NCBI GenBank assembly: GCA_014706295.1
Contig: JACSVZ010000008.1
Location: 2,305,376-2,369,375, forward strand
Length of the DNA stretch: 64,000 bases
Reading direction: 5' to 3'
Source of the DNA: Lycocorax pyrrhopterus obiensis
Taxonomy: Eukaryota > Chordata > Aves > Passeriformes > Paradisaeidae
In this document: positions 23,300-35,499 of the stretch, one piece after another
Layout of the letters: the number at the start of each line of letters is the position of its first letter
How positions within the stretch are numbered: the first letter of the stretch is position 1
The notes under the pieces: model-generated
Database searches by the model: none
What the model saw: only the letters and a program-made list of their open reading frames with translations
What the model was told of the DNA's origin: nothing
Position numbers and translations under genes: made by a program

Positions 23300-25481
23300 G
23301 CAGAACCAAGGCTTCCCATCCTGGGACAGAGCATTTTGATAGTCAATAATCCACTGCTTTTGGGATCTGACAGGTTCTAGCACAGCAGAGAGAGAGAATA
23401 ACTGGGTAATACAGCCAGTCCCAGCACGCATTCACACTGCTCTCCACTGAAATTTGAGAAACAGTTATTCAGTCTAAGGAGAGTGTAACTAATTAAAAGG
23501 TCTCATATATTGTATAGAAAGGAGTAGATTTTTTGATAAGAGTGTGCTTATGTCAATGCTGCAATACCTGCCTTTCTCTAGGTGGACAAAAGCTGATGTA
23601 ACCAATTTTTCTCACATAGAGAAAACCAAACACAGTTCATGGGTGAGTGACCACTACTTAATTGACATTATTTTTTTTTATGTACAGGGTAATCTCTCAA
23701 CATGAACTTCATTGCAAGGAATGGAAAGGGGATAAAGGAAATAATTTAGAGTATTACAGGAGTTTTTTCCTTTTTTAATCATATTTTCATTTTGGGGTCA
23801 GTTGAATTTGCTTGTATTTCTTCTAAATTCAGGGACCAGAGCACTTATATTATCTCTATGTTTTATAGTAAGTACTTACATTATCTCTAGTCCTCCTAGT
23901 CTGGCAGGTTGCTGACTTAAGAGATGTGTACATATAGTACAGTATGTATACAGATTTACATATTTATATATATGTTTAGTGACAAATCTTGCATGGGACA
24001 AGAGATGAAGAATAGTCTCCCAGGGAAAAATCTGAAAGCCTGGGAAGAAAACAAAATACAACAAAAATTAAATTTCATAATTATAAAGAGTTTGCAAAAG
24101 CAAAATTAAAATTTTATGCAAAAGAAATTATTTGCATAAGAGTCCTCAAATGACTGTAAGGTATATAAGTACAAAAAAAAGCCACCAAAGCAGGTATGAC
24201 AAGGCATCAGTGTTAAACTGTCTCGTTAAACAAAATCCTGTCCTGAAAGCCTTCAGCTTCATTGACAAAAACACAGAAAAATCAAAGCCCACCCAGCTGG
24301 AATCTGAGAGGACCTGGAGGAGCCAGAGCTAAGACATGCTGGATGAGCAGATGCCTTGAAAAATTACCCTCAGGAAATAGGCAGGTGAGGGCAAAAAGCA
24401 GTGGGGCAGTGGGATTCAGAGGAACTCACCTGAACACCTCCCTAAAAGCACTGCAGGCAAGGAGGGTTCTGTTAATGAAGCTCTTTAATGACCATTTGTA
24501 GATTGTTTTTCTTCTCTCTGTGTGAAGGTCATTTTACTGAGCAGTGTCATTTGCAAACAGCTCTTGCAGGTGCATTTTGCTTTTGCTTTTCTTTCCCATC
24601 TCCTCATCCTGTGTAGAGCAGTGTAACAGTTGGGTGACTCACTAAGTGGAAATGGATGAGAAGAGTGATCTTTTCTCCTCCAAAATGCAAAGCTGGAGGA
24701 GCCATTAAGTGCACTGAAGTGAGGAGTGATGTTGCAGACTAACCCTCAGCTGGGAGTTCCTAAAAAGTGCTTACCTTTACTTAACCACTAAACAATCAGG
24801 TTGGAATAGATGCAAACAGCACCCTCTACACACCCAAATCCCCAAAGGTTGGATGTACCATGTAAAAAAAAGTTTCTATTCTCATGGAAACCCTTTCTGC
24901 TGCTTTTGGGGGGGGAAATTGGAAGGGAGTATTACAATGAAAGTAGGCCTTTTGTTTTGTATTTCAAACAAGAGATTGTTGTCTATGCAGGGAACATATT
25001 TCCAGAATGTTTCACTCAAAAGCAAGTTATTAACCAAAAACCCTTTTCTTCCTCTAGGAGGACAAGAGAAATAAAAGGTTGATTATTTTAGGGCTCGTGG
25101 ACATCTGGAGAGGGATGGATACGAGGTGCACACAGTGTTAAAAGTACCTGAGGCAGGTGCTGTGTGCAGAGATTCCTTCTCCAGTCCGAGGCCCAGCAGG
25201 TGAGACACAGGTGATTTTCCTGGGTGTAGGACTGGACTTTGGATATCTTTCCAAAAGGAGCCACAGCAGGAATGTTGTGCCTTTTTCCACCTGAAATGGT
25301 GGCGTGAATTGAACCTGAATCACGTGGGGTTCCTGGGAGTTTGGGGTGGGTGGTGCAGTAATGACATGGTTCTGACCAGAGTTATTGCTTGGGAGTTAAG
25401 GAAAAAAGCACGATTTGGAGAGGAATATTTTCAAAATACAAAAGGATGAAGAGCAATTCCCAGTTTTCTCTGGTGGACTCC
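23300..25481. other. Unique non-coding stretch
   Basis: AT-rich from about 23460 to 24130, with frames of no more than 100 codons, all unrecognised. A run of eight G occurs near 24908. No transposon seen. Confidence 0.5.
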
Positions 25482-25617
25482 ACATCCCGGGAAGTGTCCA
25501 AGGCCAGGATGGATGGGGCTTGGAGCACCCTGGCATAGTGGAAAGTGTCCCTGCCCATGGCAGGAGTGGAATGGGATGAGTTTCTGGATCCCTTCCAACC
25601 CAGACCTTTCTATGATC
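25482..25617 (+). mobile_element. CR1 LINE 3' fragment
   Basis: CR1 terminus with CATCCCGGGAAGTGTCCAAG, GGATGGGGCTTGGAGC, AGTGTCCCTGCCCATGGCAG, CCCTTCCAACCCAGACC and a short TTCTATGATCA tail. Confidence 0.92.
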
Positions 25618-28330
25618 AATATTTTTTTTCCTCTTCTGGAAGAGAGTGTTTGCAGTCGTGGATTCCTGAACAATCTCCCAGGAAGAAGAATTCAGCTGAA
25701 GAGTTAAAACAGCCTTTCCACACACATTAATTCCCTTCTTTGAGAGGGCCTGTAGGACACAGAGAACTTTAGAAGAAACTCCTGTTTACGAGTTCTAATA
25801 GCTCTGCACACAATGATTTCCTTCATGAGACAGCCACTTCTAATGCGTTCTTACATTTTCAAATAGGAAGCAAATGTAGGGGAAGATGCTGCAAAGCAGC
25901 CGAGGAGACAACTCTCCATGTGATGGAGTCACTTTGTATTCCACTAGATTGTGCTGCTCAGCTCAGCTTTTGGAGGTGGAAGATAAACAGATGAGGAAGG
26001 GCTTCTTATTAATTAAAGGCGTGCACTGCCAGTTGTAAGGGCGATCAAATATTGGTTCAGCCTCAGCACTGCTGCTCACTTCTAACAGGTGTGAGGATAT
26101 TTGCTAAAGGTGACAGGAGCTCCCAGCAAAGCAGAGGCTGTGTGCAAAGCCTCACCTCCTTTCAAATCAGATCCGTGCAGACCGACAAGACAAAGGCTCA
26201 TGAGAAAAGCAGCCCAACAAGTGCAAAGGGGCCGTGGCGTTGAACCTGAAAACCAAACCTGTTCATCGCTTAGGTAGTGAAACCAGGCCGTTTGTAAGCA
26301 CTGTGCTTATTTACTCTAAATGCTGCAGCTCAGCTCATGATTTTTGGTTTAGTTGGGGTTCAGATTCTCTTTTTCATCAGCATTATCTTGCCAAACACAC
26401 TCCCAAGCTTACTTTAATTTAGGATTTGACACCAGCAATTGCCTTTTTTTTCCCCCTCAAAGGATGAATTAGTCCATAATAAAAGATGCATATTAGGCAA
26501 TTTATTATGCTAATGGATTGCAGAAAAAAGCCAAATTACATTGATGGTGGATTATATTGAACAATAAAAAACCCCCCTCATCACAACTCTCAGTGAGTGC
26601 ATAGTTGAGCTGTAGTTAGCTCCAGGAAGCTTCCTGGGAATAGTATCCACATTGCAGCCAGCTGTGCATCAGCAGGAACCACATTCCCAATGAAACAACA
26701 CGGATCTCCCTCACATTTGTAATTATGCCTCGTTACCCCTCAGCGGTCATTTTTAGCTCAGCTAAAAAGGCTGGTGTTATCATGGCATATGGCGTTTCCT
26801 ACCTGGTTATCTTACAATCTATCATCTGATTCCAAGCAAACTGAAAGAGAAGTTGAGATTCAAGAGTGTTCAGGTTTACACAAATTTTTTGCAAAGAGGG
26901 AGTCCAATAGAAGAAGAAGCTGTCATCAGTGCTCATCACTGATAGCGGAGCTTGGCCTGGAAATAGGAATCCACAGGAAACAGCTCTGCAGTGCTCCCAG
27001 AACTGTTACTCAGTAACTTCAATAAAGACAAGATTAAACAAAAAATTTAGATGAAACTATCAAAAACATTCTTTTGAGTTGGATCAATAACAAGATTCAG
27101 TCAGACACTGGAAAAGCTGTTCTGTGACGATGGCAGGAGACAAAGTAATCAGTCCTAAGGGAGTAAGAAAATAAAGGAATCGGTGTAATTGGAGGAAAAA
27201 GAGTAACCCGGCCCCAACCCATCAAAATCTGAGCAGCCAAAATCAGAGGGAACAGCTCAAACACAGAGACTCTTCCAGGTTCAGCAGCACTCAGAAACCC
27301 AGCAGTGTCAAAAGGCTTCAGTGGGATGAGCTTGGACCCCTCCTGATTACCAGATGAAAACCAGCCCTTTTTAGCAGACAGTTGGTGGGATTTGTACCAA
27401 TAGGAATGAAAGCACCTGCCACCTCAGGGTCTGGTCAGTCGAGATTTCATGACACACATTATCATGGAGTTCTTCTCCAGCGACTGCACCTGTTACCTCA
27501 GACCTCAGAGTTAAGGGCCCCAGCAAAAGCATCATGGAACTTATTTTAAACTATTTAAATACAACTCCCTTTGGGTTTATGTAATCTGCACTGCTGAAAC
27601 CAAGCATTTTTTTATTTAATTTCTATTTCTTTTCCTGTTTGGGGAAAAACAAATTGGTCAAAGCCTGCTTCTTCCCCCAGCAGTTCTTGTGCACACTCAG
27701 ACCTTATCCCCATGACAGGGGTAGGCAATGCAGGGACAATGGCCAGGACCTGGGTCAAGGACACAGGGTTGTGTCAGCAGTGACACTTCAGCACTCTTAT
27801 AACAACATTAAAAGACAGAGCTGCATCTGAACGAGCCTGTTGTGAGAATGAGCATTTTCAGTGTGCTCCGTAGCTGGAAATATTTTATCTGCTGTAAAGA
27901 CAACCGCTTCTGTAAATGATTAAACTCTCAAGCTTCTTTCCAGCATTTAAAAAGCTTTGAACATTGTTTACTGTGTTGGTTGTACGGCGTTATTGCTTTT
28001 ATCCTCCAGTGTAGCAACAAAGATTCAACATGAATTAAATCTTTTTTTTTTTTTTTCCTCTGTGTCATTGTTAAAGTATGAAAAAAATCCATTCTGGTAA
28101 TAATTATCTAGGACAATGTAAAGTTCAGCATCAGTCTGTAGGAAGAAATGGCTATTTCTTTCCTGGTTGTCATTTGCAGAAAAGCTGAAAACATCCAGAG
28201 GAGTGACTGCAGCACTACGGTGAGTAGGATTTGGGGACAGCTGTTCCAACAGTCTCTGAGTAAAAGTAAGGCCTGGTCTGCATGGGGTGGGTTCATTTTC
28301 CAACACAGTACACGAGTTAAGAGGGATGGC
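25618..28330. other. Unique non-coding stretch with AT-rich block
   Basis: No gene or transposon recognised. The interval 26430-26600 is AT-rich and repeat-free, with clustered ATTA/TAAT cores, and resembles a conserved non-coding element in composition only. A run of about 15 T lies at 28042-28056. Confidence 0.5.
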
Positions 28331-28461
28331 TTCCCTAGAAGCATCCAAGGCCAGGTTGGATGGGGTCCTGATCAGCCTGGCCTAGTGGAAGTTGTCCCTG
28401 CCCATGGCAGGGGGTTGGAACCAGGCAATCCTTTCCAACCTAAACCATTCCATGATTCCAT
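28331..28461 (+). mobile_element. CR1 LINE 3' fragment
   Basis: Short CR1 end: CCCTAGAAGCATCCAAGG, CCAGGTTGGATGGGGTCCTG, GTTGTCCCTGCCCATGGCAG, CTTTCCAACCTAAACC and a CATTCCATGATTCCATG tail. Confidence 0.92.
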
Positions 28462-29832
28462 GGTGATTTCTTCACTGCCTGAACACGAGCACAACCCTTT
28501 TGACACCAACACAGCAGCACTCACATGAAGGAACCTGTCCAGCTGGAACCTGTTCTCTTTGATCAGGTGGGACCTTCATACCTGGAGGTGTTGCCATCAT
28601 TGACAACCACATCCGGTTTGGGGACACCCACAGACATCTTTTCCAGTCTGGACAGGGCCTATCCATTTTAACAAAGCTCATTTTCTGCTTTATGATAAGA
28701 CAGGACAATTCCTGATTTCCCTCAATCCTGCTCCATCCCCCCATTTCAATACATGATTTAGTTACTTGTGAAACAATGAGTAACTTTATTTTTCGTGGGT
28801 GAATGCTTATCTCTCACACAGAAAAGCCACAAAACAGGCTGGAGCATATACTGTGAAGAAAAACCCAAATGTTTCAAAAATTCAATCAAAACCTACAAAA
28901 AACACTAAGAATGAGCTGTGACTAAGACAACAAGCAGAGATTCAAGCCCTCAGCTTCCTGCTCTCAATGCTGGATGACACCAGGCGTGTCATTTGTCATG
29001 CTACGTCTGGGTCCCCATCTCTAAAATGAACACAACAGGCACTAAGATGCCTCAAGTGTATGTGGGGAGGTTATTTTGAAGCCTGCTTCCTTTTCCACTG
29101 GTTTCCATGGAAAATTGTCATCTTCCTCTGCTAACAGTGCTCATTTTGGTAAGACAAGCACGCTCAGGGAAAAACAAGAATATTTAGATAACTGTCTTTT
29201 TTTCCGTGCACAGAAAGCAGAGGCTGTGGGGTATGGGGGAAAAAGGCAGCAGCAAGTCCAGCAGCACGACTGGTGCAGCCATCCCTGCCTGGCATGTGAG
29301 GGGTGGAAAACCTCCCACACCTCCCTGCTCATCTGCATTCCCACCCTGTCTGGCACTGGCTTTCCTCACCCCAGAGGAGCTGCTGGCAGCCTGGAGCTCC
29401 CACGACTCCCCTGCACGACGTGTTCCCGATCTCCTTCCACACCCAGTAGTGCCAGTGGGACTTTCCTGTTTCTAACAGTTCCCCAGTCACTGCTGTGGGT
29501 CAGACCTTCCCCAGAAAGAGGCACCTGAGGGTTCACACCATAGGAATTTCCCTCCTTTCCATGAGCAGAGCCTTACTTCAGCCATCCACAGATTAAACAT
29601 TCAGCCAAAACCACTCAGAGTTGCTTGCTGCAGAATGGGAAGGGCAACTCAACTCACCTGACACAGAGAGAACAATTTTAAATTGGGACCAACAGTCCTT
29701 TAGAAAATCTTCCTCCCCCTGAATGGAGGTTAATTTAAGCCTGTGTGTTTAGTGCAGGTGATGTGGAATGTGAAATGATTTTTTTGGCCCTGTATATATT
29801 ACCCTTTTTGGATCAGAGGTACAGCATATTTT
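28462..29832. other. Unique non-coding stretch
   Basis: The largest frame is 29076-29528 (plus, 150 codons), overlapped by frames on both strands and without a known domain. No repeat is recognised. Confidence 0.5.
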
Positions 29833-29980
29833 GGCTTTAAACTGAAAGAGGGAAAGTTTGGATTGGACATTAGGAAGGAATTGTTCCCTGTTAGGGTGGG
29901 AGGTCCTGACACAGGGTGCCCAGAGAAGCTGTGGCTGCCCCTGGATCCCTAGAAGTGTCCAAGGCCAGGCTGGACAGGGC
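29833..29980 (+). mobile_element. CR1 LINE fragment lacking its 3' end
   Basis: Contains GGCTTTAAACTGAAAGAGGG, GGACATTAGGAAGGAATTG, GACACAGGGTGCCCAGAG, AAGCTGTGGCTGCCCCTGG and AAGGCCAGGCTGGACAGGGC, then stops abruptly. The TGTCCCTGCCC block, GGTCCCTTCC block and octamer tail are all missing. CR1 copies normally keep their 3' end, so a later deletion or rearrangement is likely. Confidence 0.88.
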
Positions 29981-31003
29981 AATAGGGAAAAGATTTTTCT
30001 TTTAAATGTACGAAACTGGGTAGTTAAAAAACGTTAAATTGTGATGGCACATCATGGCAGCCACACAGTGCTGCTGGGAACAGTGGCATTGAGCTTTGGT
30101 GGAAGGGCACTAAAGCACATTTAAATTAGGCACAAGGAAGAAGGAGAAGAAAGACAATTCCTATTCTGAATACGGCATCTGCTAAGGAAGGAAGAACCCG
30201 AGAGCAGCTGGATTTAGTGCAGCTGTTGGCCATCTAAACAATGTAGTCAAGCAGCACGTTAATGGAGACCTTGGGAGGTGTATCTATGTCCTGTCTGTCC
30301 ATCTGTATTTCCTCTCAGATCTTGCTTCATTCTCATTTCAAAGGATTTAGGAAATTTAGGAGCACCCATCAACAGATTGATAGCAGTAGATCCACGGTGG
30401 AATGTTCTAACTACAGCTAAACCCAGGAATGTGCCTCACTGCTCATTTAGTGTGGCAAGTATGTGCCATGACAACACTGATTAATTCATATTTTAATAAT
30501 ATATATTTTAAAACATACGTAACAGATCTTAGAAATATTTCTGATGTAGATTCTCAGGGCAACATGCAGAGCAAGCAAGCATTTTGGAGGCAAAGGACCT
30601 CCGAGACAGCCAAACATCCAAGCATTTAGCCTGCAATTTAGATCACAGACCCTGGTGGTTTGCACAGTCTGAGCTTTTCCTCTGTCACTGCTCATTGCCA
30701 AGGGGAGACGAGGGGACTTTGCGGAGTGTCCCCTTTGGTAGCCCCGGTGTGTGTGGCACGGATTGCCACATGGCAGGACACTGCCACACCCCACGGCTGC
30801 ACAGCATGAGTCCCCTCCCTGGCATTTCACTCCAGCAGGAACCACCTGAATCCGTCTGCTCTGAAAGAGAGATGACATTTCCATGGAACCAGATAAACCC
30901 AGGAATGGCAGATGGTGTGTGTGTGCAGGGAGGGAGGCGGGGAAAGGAGAGCGTGGTTTAAAAAAAGGACCTGCCCCAAATACAGTGTGAGCTACCATGA
31001 AAT
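29981..31003. other. Unique non-coding stretch
   Basis: No recognisable gene. The 125-codon plus frame 30584-30961 has no known domain. The long minus frame that crosses this stretch begins inside the GGGAA array and owes its length to it. Confidence 0.5.
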
Positions 31004-31376
31004 GGGAAGGGAAGGGAAGGGAAGGGAAGGGAAGGGAAGGGAAGGGAAGGGAAGGGAAGGGAAGGGAAGGGAAGGGAAGGGAAGGGAAGGGAAGGGAAGG
31101 GAAGGGAAGGGAAGGGAAGGGAAGGGAAGGGAAGGGAAGGGAAGGGAAGGGAAGGGAAGGGAAGGGAAGGGAAGGGAAGGGAAGGAAGGGAAGGGAAGGG
31201 AAGGGAAGGGAAGGGAAGGGAAGGGAAGGGAAGGGAAGGGAAGGGAAGGGAAGGGAAGGAACGGGAAGGGAAGGAAGTGGAAGGGAAGGGAAGGGAAGGG
31301 AAGGGAAGGGAAGGGAAGGGAAGGGAAGGGAAGGGAAGGGAAGGGAAGGGAAGGGAAGGGAAGGGAAGGGAAGGGA
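31004..31376. repeat. (GGGAA)n pentanucleotide array, 373 bp
   Basis: About 74 units of GGGAA (equally AAGGG) with a few interruptions: one G is lost near 31185, and a small irregular patch lies at 31258-31280. The first pure run (31004-31184) is about 36 units. The strand bias is complete: G and A on the plus strand, C and T on the minus. Runs of GGG spaced by two bases fit the four-tract G-quadruplex pattern many times over, and the purine mirror symmetry also permits triplex DNA. The 153- to 300-residue open frames here are low-complexity artefacts. Confidence 0.98.
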
Positions 31377-33143
31377 TCCAGAAAGCAAAGGGAGAATCAG
31401 AGAACCAGGTGAAATGGAGTGCCCGAGGGATTATGCGCTTGGTAGCTCACATCCATGAGAGCGAATGTGCATGAATCAGTGCTCTCCCAAAAGTCTCCAG
31501 CAGATTTGCAGCAAAGCCTTCAGCAGGACACGTCACAGCTGGTCAGCCCAGAGGCAGCAGTGACCAGATGAGGGGAAAGCTGACCTCAGACACGTGGCCC
31601 TCCTCTGCCTTCTATTCAAACACCCGCTCACATGTAAGCAGCCCATTGTCTGTCCTAATGTCCAGGCTACACCCAAAACCACTGACAGTGTTCAAAGGAC
31701 CCAGTGGTTATGTTGAGGTTTTTTGGAATGTGTTATATAACCACAGCAAATCCATCAGTGTCTTGGAGATCACCATAGAAACAGGCTGACAGCTCAGTGC
31801 AGGAGGAGGAATCCCTGATCTCAGCCTGGAGAAGATGCCGATGTGCCTGGTCCAACACACGGAGCTCCCTCCCTCCCTCCCTCCCTCCCTTCCAGCACCT
31901 GGACTCCTGGGGCCTGTTCCCTCTCCCCTTTTGGCCACAGGAGTGCATGGTGGGTTTCCTACTCCCTGGAGCAACACGGAAGACACCAAGACATTTTCTA
32001 CCTAAGCAAATGAGACACTGAGGCTCTATTCCAAATAAAAGACAAAAATGGAAATAGCTACCTGGATATTTCTGTATGAAAAAAACTGCTTCAACTCTCT
32101 GAATGACAGCCAGAGCACGTGCATGTGCAGTGGTTGCTGCCATCACCCCAGTTTCAGTGCTGCCTCATACATCTCTCAATGACCTGGGCCATGAGAATAG
32201 AGAGAAATCACGCCAGCTACAAGGCCTGAGGCCAGAATTGCTCTGCTGGAGGGGAAAAATGGGGTAAAGAAAGACTTAGTGTTATTTGACGGGACATGTA
32301 CTCACCAGGCTCCTCCTACAGCTCCTCCATTTCTCTGATTTTGGGGTTGAACTAGAAAATTGTCCATGGGCTTCATTCCTTTCTGAAGTATCTTCCTAGA
32401 CAAGTCCCCACCTCTCAGTGGCCATCAAGGGAAGTAGGAATTACATGTGTTTCCACATAGTTCTTCAAATTAATGCGCAACAAATGGATTGATTGAATTA
32501 ATAATTCATAAACACTAATTGTACTTGAATGGGAAAGTGTTCAACCATTACCCTGTTCATTGACCTGAAAATATATTCCTCAGTTTAAAGTATTTCTCTA
32601 AATTTTGATCTGATGGCAGCAAATCTTTTAATCACTCTCTCATAATTTTGTGACTTCAATTTAAAACCATTGCAATCCTATAAGAAGAACTGACATTTAG
32701 TCAAACAAAATGATGAATTTCTTTGCACTGCAGTAAGCACTCAGATGCTCAATTTATCTCAAGCCTAAAAAGTTAGCCAAAGCTTGCCCCAAACTGAATT
32801 CATTTTAAATATGTATTTACTCAGTAATTATGGCTCAGTACAATTTAAGCTCCAAGGAAATACAGTAATATGTTAATAGGTGGTACTAAAAACTAAACCA
32901 CTCCATTTTGTTTCATGTTATTTTCCATGTTTCCATGTGCAGCTACAAGCTCAGCTGAATTCTGTTTCACACTGCTCTCCTTGAAATGTTTATTCTCTGT
33001 ACATTTAGTTTTGTGGTCCCAAATTTAAGGACAATTTAGGATAGTTATTAATCCACAATGTGATCTAGGACAAAGGTCTACAGAATTCTTCGGCTTTTCC
33101 CCCCACATCCTTCTATTATATCCTGTGATTATTATTCTAGGCT
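31377..33143. other. Unique non-coding stretch, AT-rich in second half
   Basis: No gene recognised. Frames at 31733-32146 (minus, 137 codons) and 31568-31789 (plus) lack known domains. From about 32460 to 32930 the sequence is AT-rich, repeat-free and dense in ATTA, TTAAT and CATTA cores, which marks it as a candidate conserved non-coding block. Confidence 0.5.
31865..31890. repeat. (CTCC)n tetranucleotide microsatellite
   Basis: About 6.5 uninterrupted units of CTCC. The complementary strand is a GGGA repeat with G-quadruplex potential. Less than 0.5 kb separates it from the GGGAA array. Confidence 0.95.
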
Positions 33144-33330
33144 ATTAGGGAAAACTCCTTCCCCAGAGGTTTGTCCAGCACTGGAACAGGCTGCAGCGGA
33201 GGAGTCACCATCCCTGGGGTGATTTTAAAGACTTGTACAGGTGGCACTTGTGTACCTGGTTTAGTGGGGGCCTTGGCAGTGCAGGGGGAGCTGGATTTGT
33301 CCTTCCCAACCTCATGGACTCTGTGATTCC
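33144..33330 (+). mobile_element. CR1 LINE 3' fragment, divergent subfamily
   Basis: Shows the older-type 3' order: ACTCCTTCCCCAGAGG, CACTGGAACAGGCTGCAGCG, GTCACCATCCCTGGGG, GGTGGCACTTGTGTACCTGG, GGATTTGTCCTTCCCAACC and an ACTCTGTGATTCC tail. It is related to the copies at 5.9 and 53.4 kb. Confidence 0.85.
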
Positions 33331-35499
33331 CTGCTTATTGCACGTGATGGTATATCAATGCTATCATGCAAATACAGCAGTATTATTTACTTATATATTT
33401 TGCTAGATTTGATTTCTTTTAGTGAACTAAGGTTGCTCAGGGCAGCATGCAGAGACCTAGGGGTCAAACACCAAGTTTTTGTGGAAATGTTTCCTTCAGC
33501 CGTGTCTTTAGCTGGAGGAATTTAGGAGAAATCACAACATGAGATGACTTTCAGTATTTGCATGACAATTCATTACTGCAAAACAAGGACTCTAATTCTG
33601 ACTCAATGAAGCTGCACAGTGTCCAGTTGTCCCCAGCACAAACACTCCTATTTCCCTTTGATCACCCAGTCAGTGTCACTGGTGGTTCACCAACCTGTGT
33701 TCAGTGGAATGTTTTACTCTGTTAGCACCTGGGATTTTGGGGAGAGAGATTGGGTTCACCTTTGTGTTTGGGTTTACTGCTGATGCATGATACAGAGTCA
33801 GGGTGAAGTTTGCTAATGAACTCACTGCTCTTTATCCCCAGCTGCTATGGAAATAGGAAGCAAGCTGAAGTAGGGAAAAATCATCTTCCCAGTATGAACT
33901 GAAATAAGTGTTCCTCAGGAAGGTGCAAAAGCCAATCTGCTCCAATTAGGAAAACAGTAACAGTAAAGTCCAACAAGCACATGAATCCTACAGGAGCAAA
34001 AGCCCATCCTCCATAAACACATTCAGGAAGATGATTTTTGCTTTTTGCCTTTAGATGTTTTTGATGTGAAACAAAATAAAGCAGCCCCATGAATATGACA
34101 CTGTCCCTGTCATTGTTCGCTCACAGCTCAAAGAACAACTGCATTTTTGACAGGACAAAACACTTGGAACCACGTGACTCATGTGGAGATTCTCTGAGAG
34201 ACAAACGCCTTTTTGGAGGGGATAGAGATGTAGAAAAAGTGGTGACAACAGGATAAAAGTGGGGGGCTGTGGGAATAAATCATTGGGAACAACAACTTGT
34301 GTTAATTTTTTTTCCATCTTTCTGTACAGGAAACACATTTGCCGATACTTGTGGCAAGCATCTTATCTTCAATTCATTCTACTCCATTCAGCTATGTTCA
34401 ATTTGATCCCCTCTGTACAGACATGACTGTGCCTTTTATTGCTGGGCACAAAAACCCCACCAGCCTTAGCCAAAAGCCAGCAACAACACTCTGCTATAAT
34501 GTTCAGCTCTCACCCTGCCTGGCTTCCAGCTTCATGAGTTGGCTTTGTGTGCTCTAATGAAATACTCCTTCAATTTAACTTTCTTTGCCTGCCATCAATT
34601 ACACTGAATTATGACAGATTCCTATAATTCAGGCTAATTTTTTTTCTTTGTTTCTTCCCATTTAAGATAGAACTTGCAAAGGAGTGTTCCAAAAACATAG
34701 CACTAGCTTTGCTGTCCTCTGCATCTCTGCAGAATTATTTCCGTATTTTTTTAGTGTGAAGTTCACGTTCCAAACAAAGGCTCGTGACTGTCACTGGCAA
34801 TAAAATCTTAACTTTCTCTGCATTGCTTTCCATTCCCTAATGAATTGAAGATGTAATTTTTGCTTTTTCCTACTGCTGATATGTTCTGGAGGGATTTTCA
34901 CTTTGCTGGCTTAGCAGTGACAATGAGAATTTCTTTTTCTCAGAGGAAGGGGAAAGTTTAAAGCTCGGCAGCATGAGAGGTTTGTATTGTTGTTGCCAGC
35001 ACACATTACCTTTAAATTTATGCAAGCTGAATCTCATATGCCAAGTTTTCAAAATTAATCTAGACTCTCTCACCATCCCCTGTGGTTTGCACAAACTGAA
35101 AAGTTTATGGGCCAAACTGTTGAAAAATGTCTCTGGATTTGTTTTCAGCGCTGGCACATGCAAAAAGGGACGCGCAGACACCAACGCTTTTGTTTCAAAG
35201 TCAGCGTGCCCAGCTGCCTTTGTGTGTGAGAGCCCTGAGGAGCCACAGAGCTTCACCCTCACAGGGGCGGAGCCACCCTCAAATGTGACAGCACTCTCCA
35301 AACATAAATCCCGCACAAAGTTCAGGAAGGGACAATGACATTAAAGCAACTTGTCCACTGCCATCAGCAGGTTGCCTCACAGCTTCTGTTTGAGGGAACT
35401 CTTTCTGGAAAGCTTTTGTTTTCTCAGTGCTAGTGGATACGTCCCTACCACTCAGGTGTGAACACAACACCACAGCCCTCCACCATTCAATTGATTTAT
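33331..35499. other. Unique non-coding stretch
   Basis: Opposing frames at 34870-35316 (minus, 148 codons) and 34973-35338 (plus, 121 codons) cover the same bases and neither has a recognisable domain. No transposon is visible. Confidence 0.5.

Noticed and set aside
30486..31458. Open frames of up to 300 residues across the GGGAA array
   Set aside because: They are translations of a pentanucleotide repeat, giving low-complexity five-residue periods in every frame. There is no domain or exon structure.
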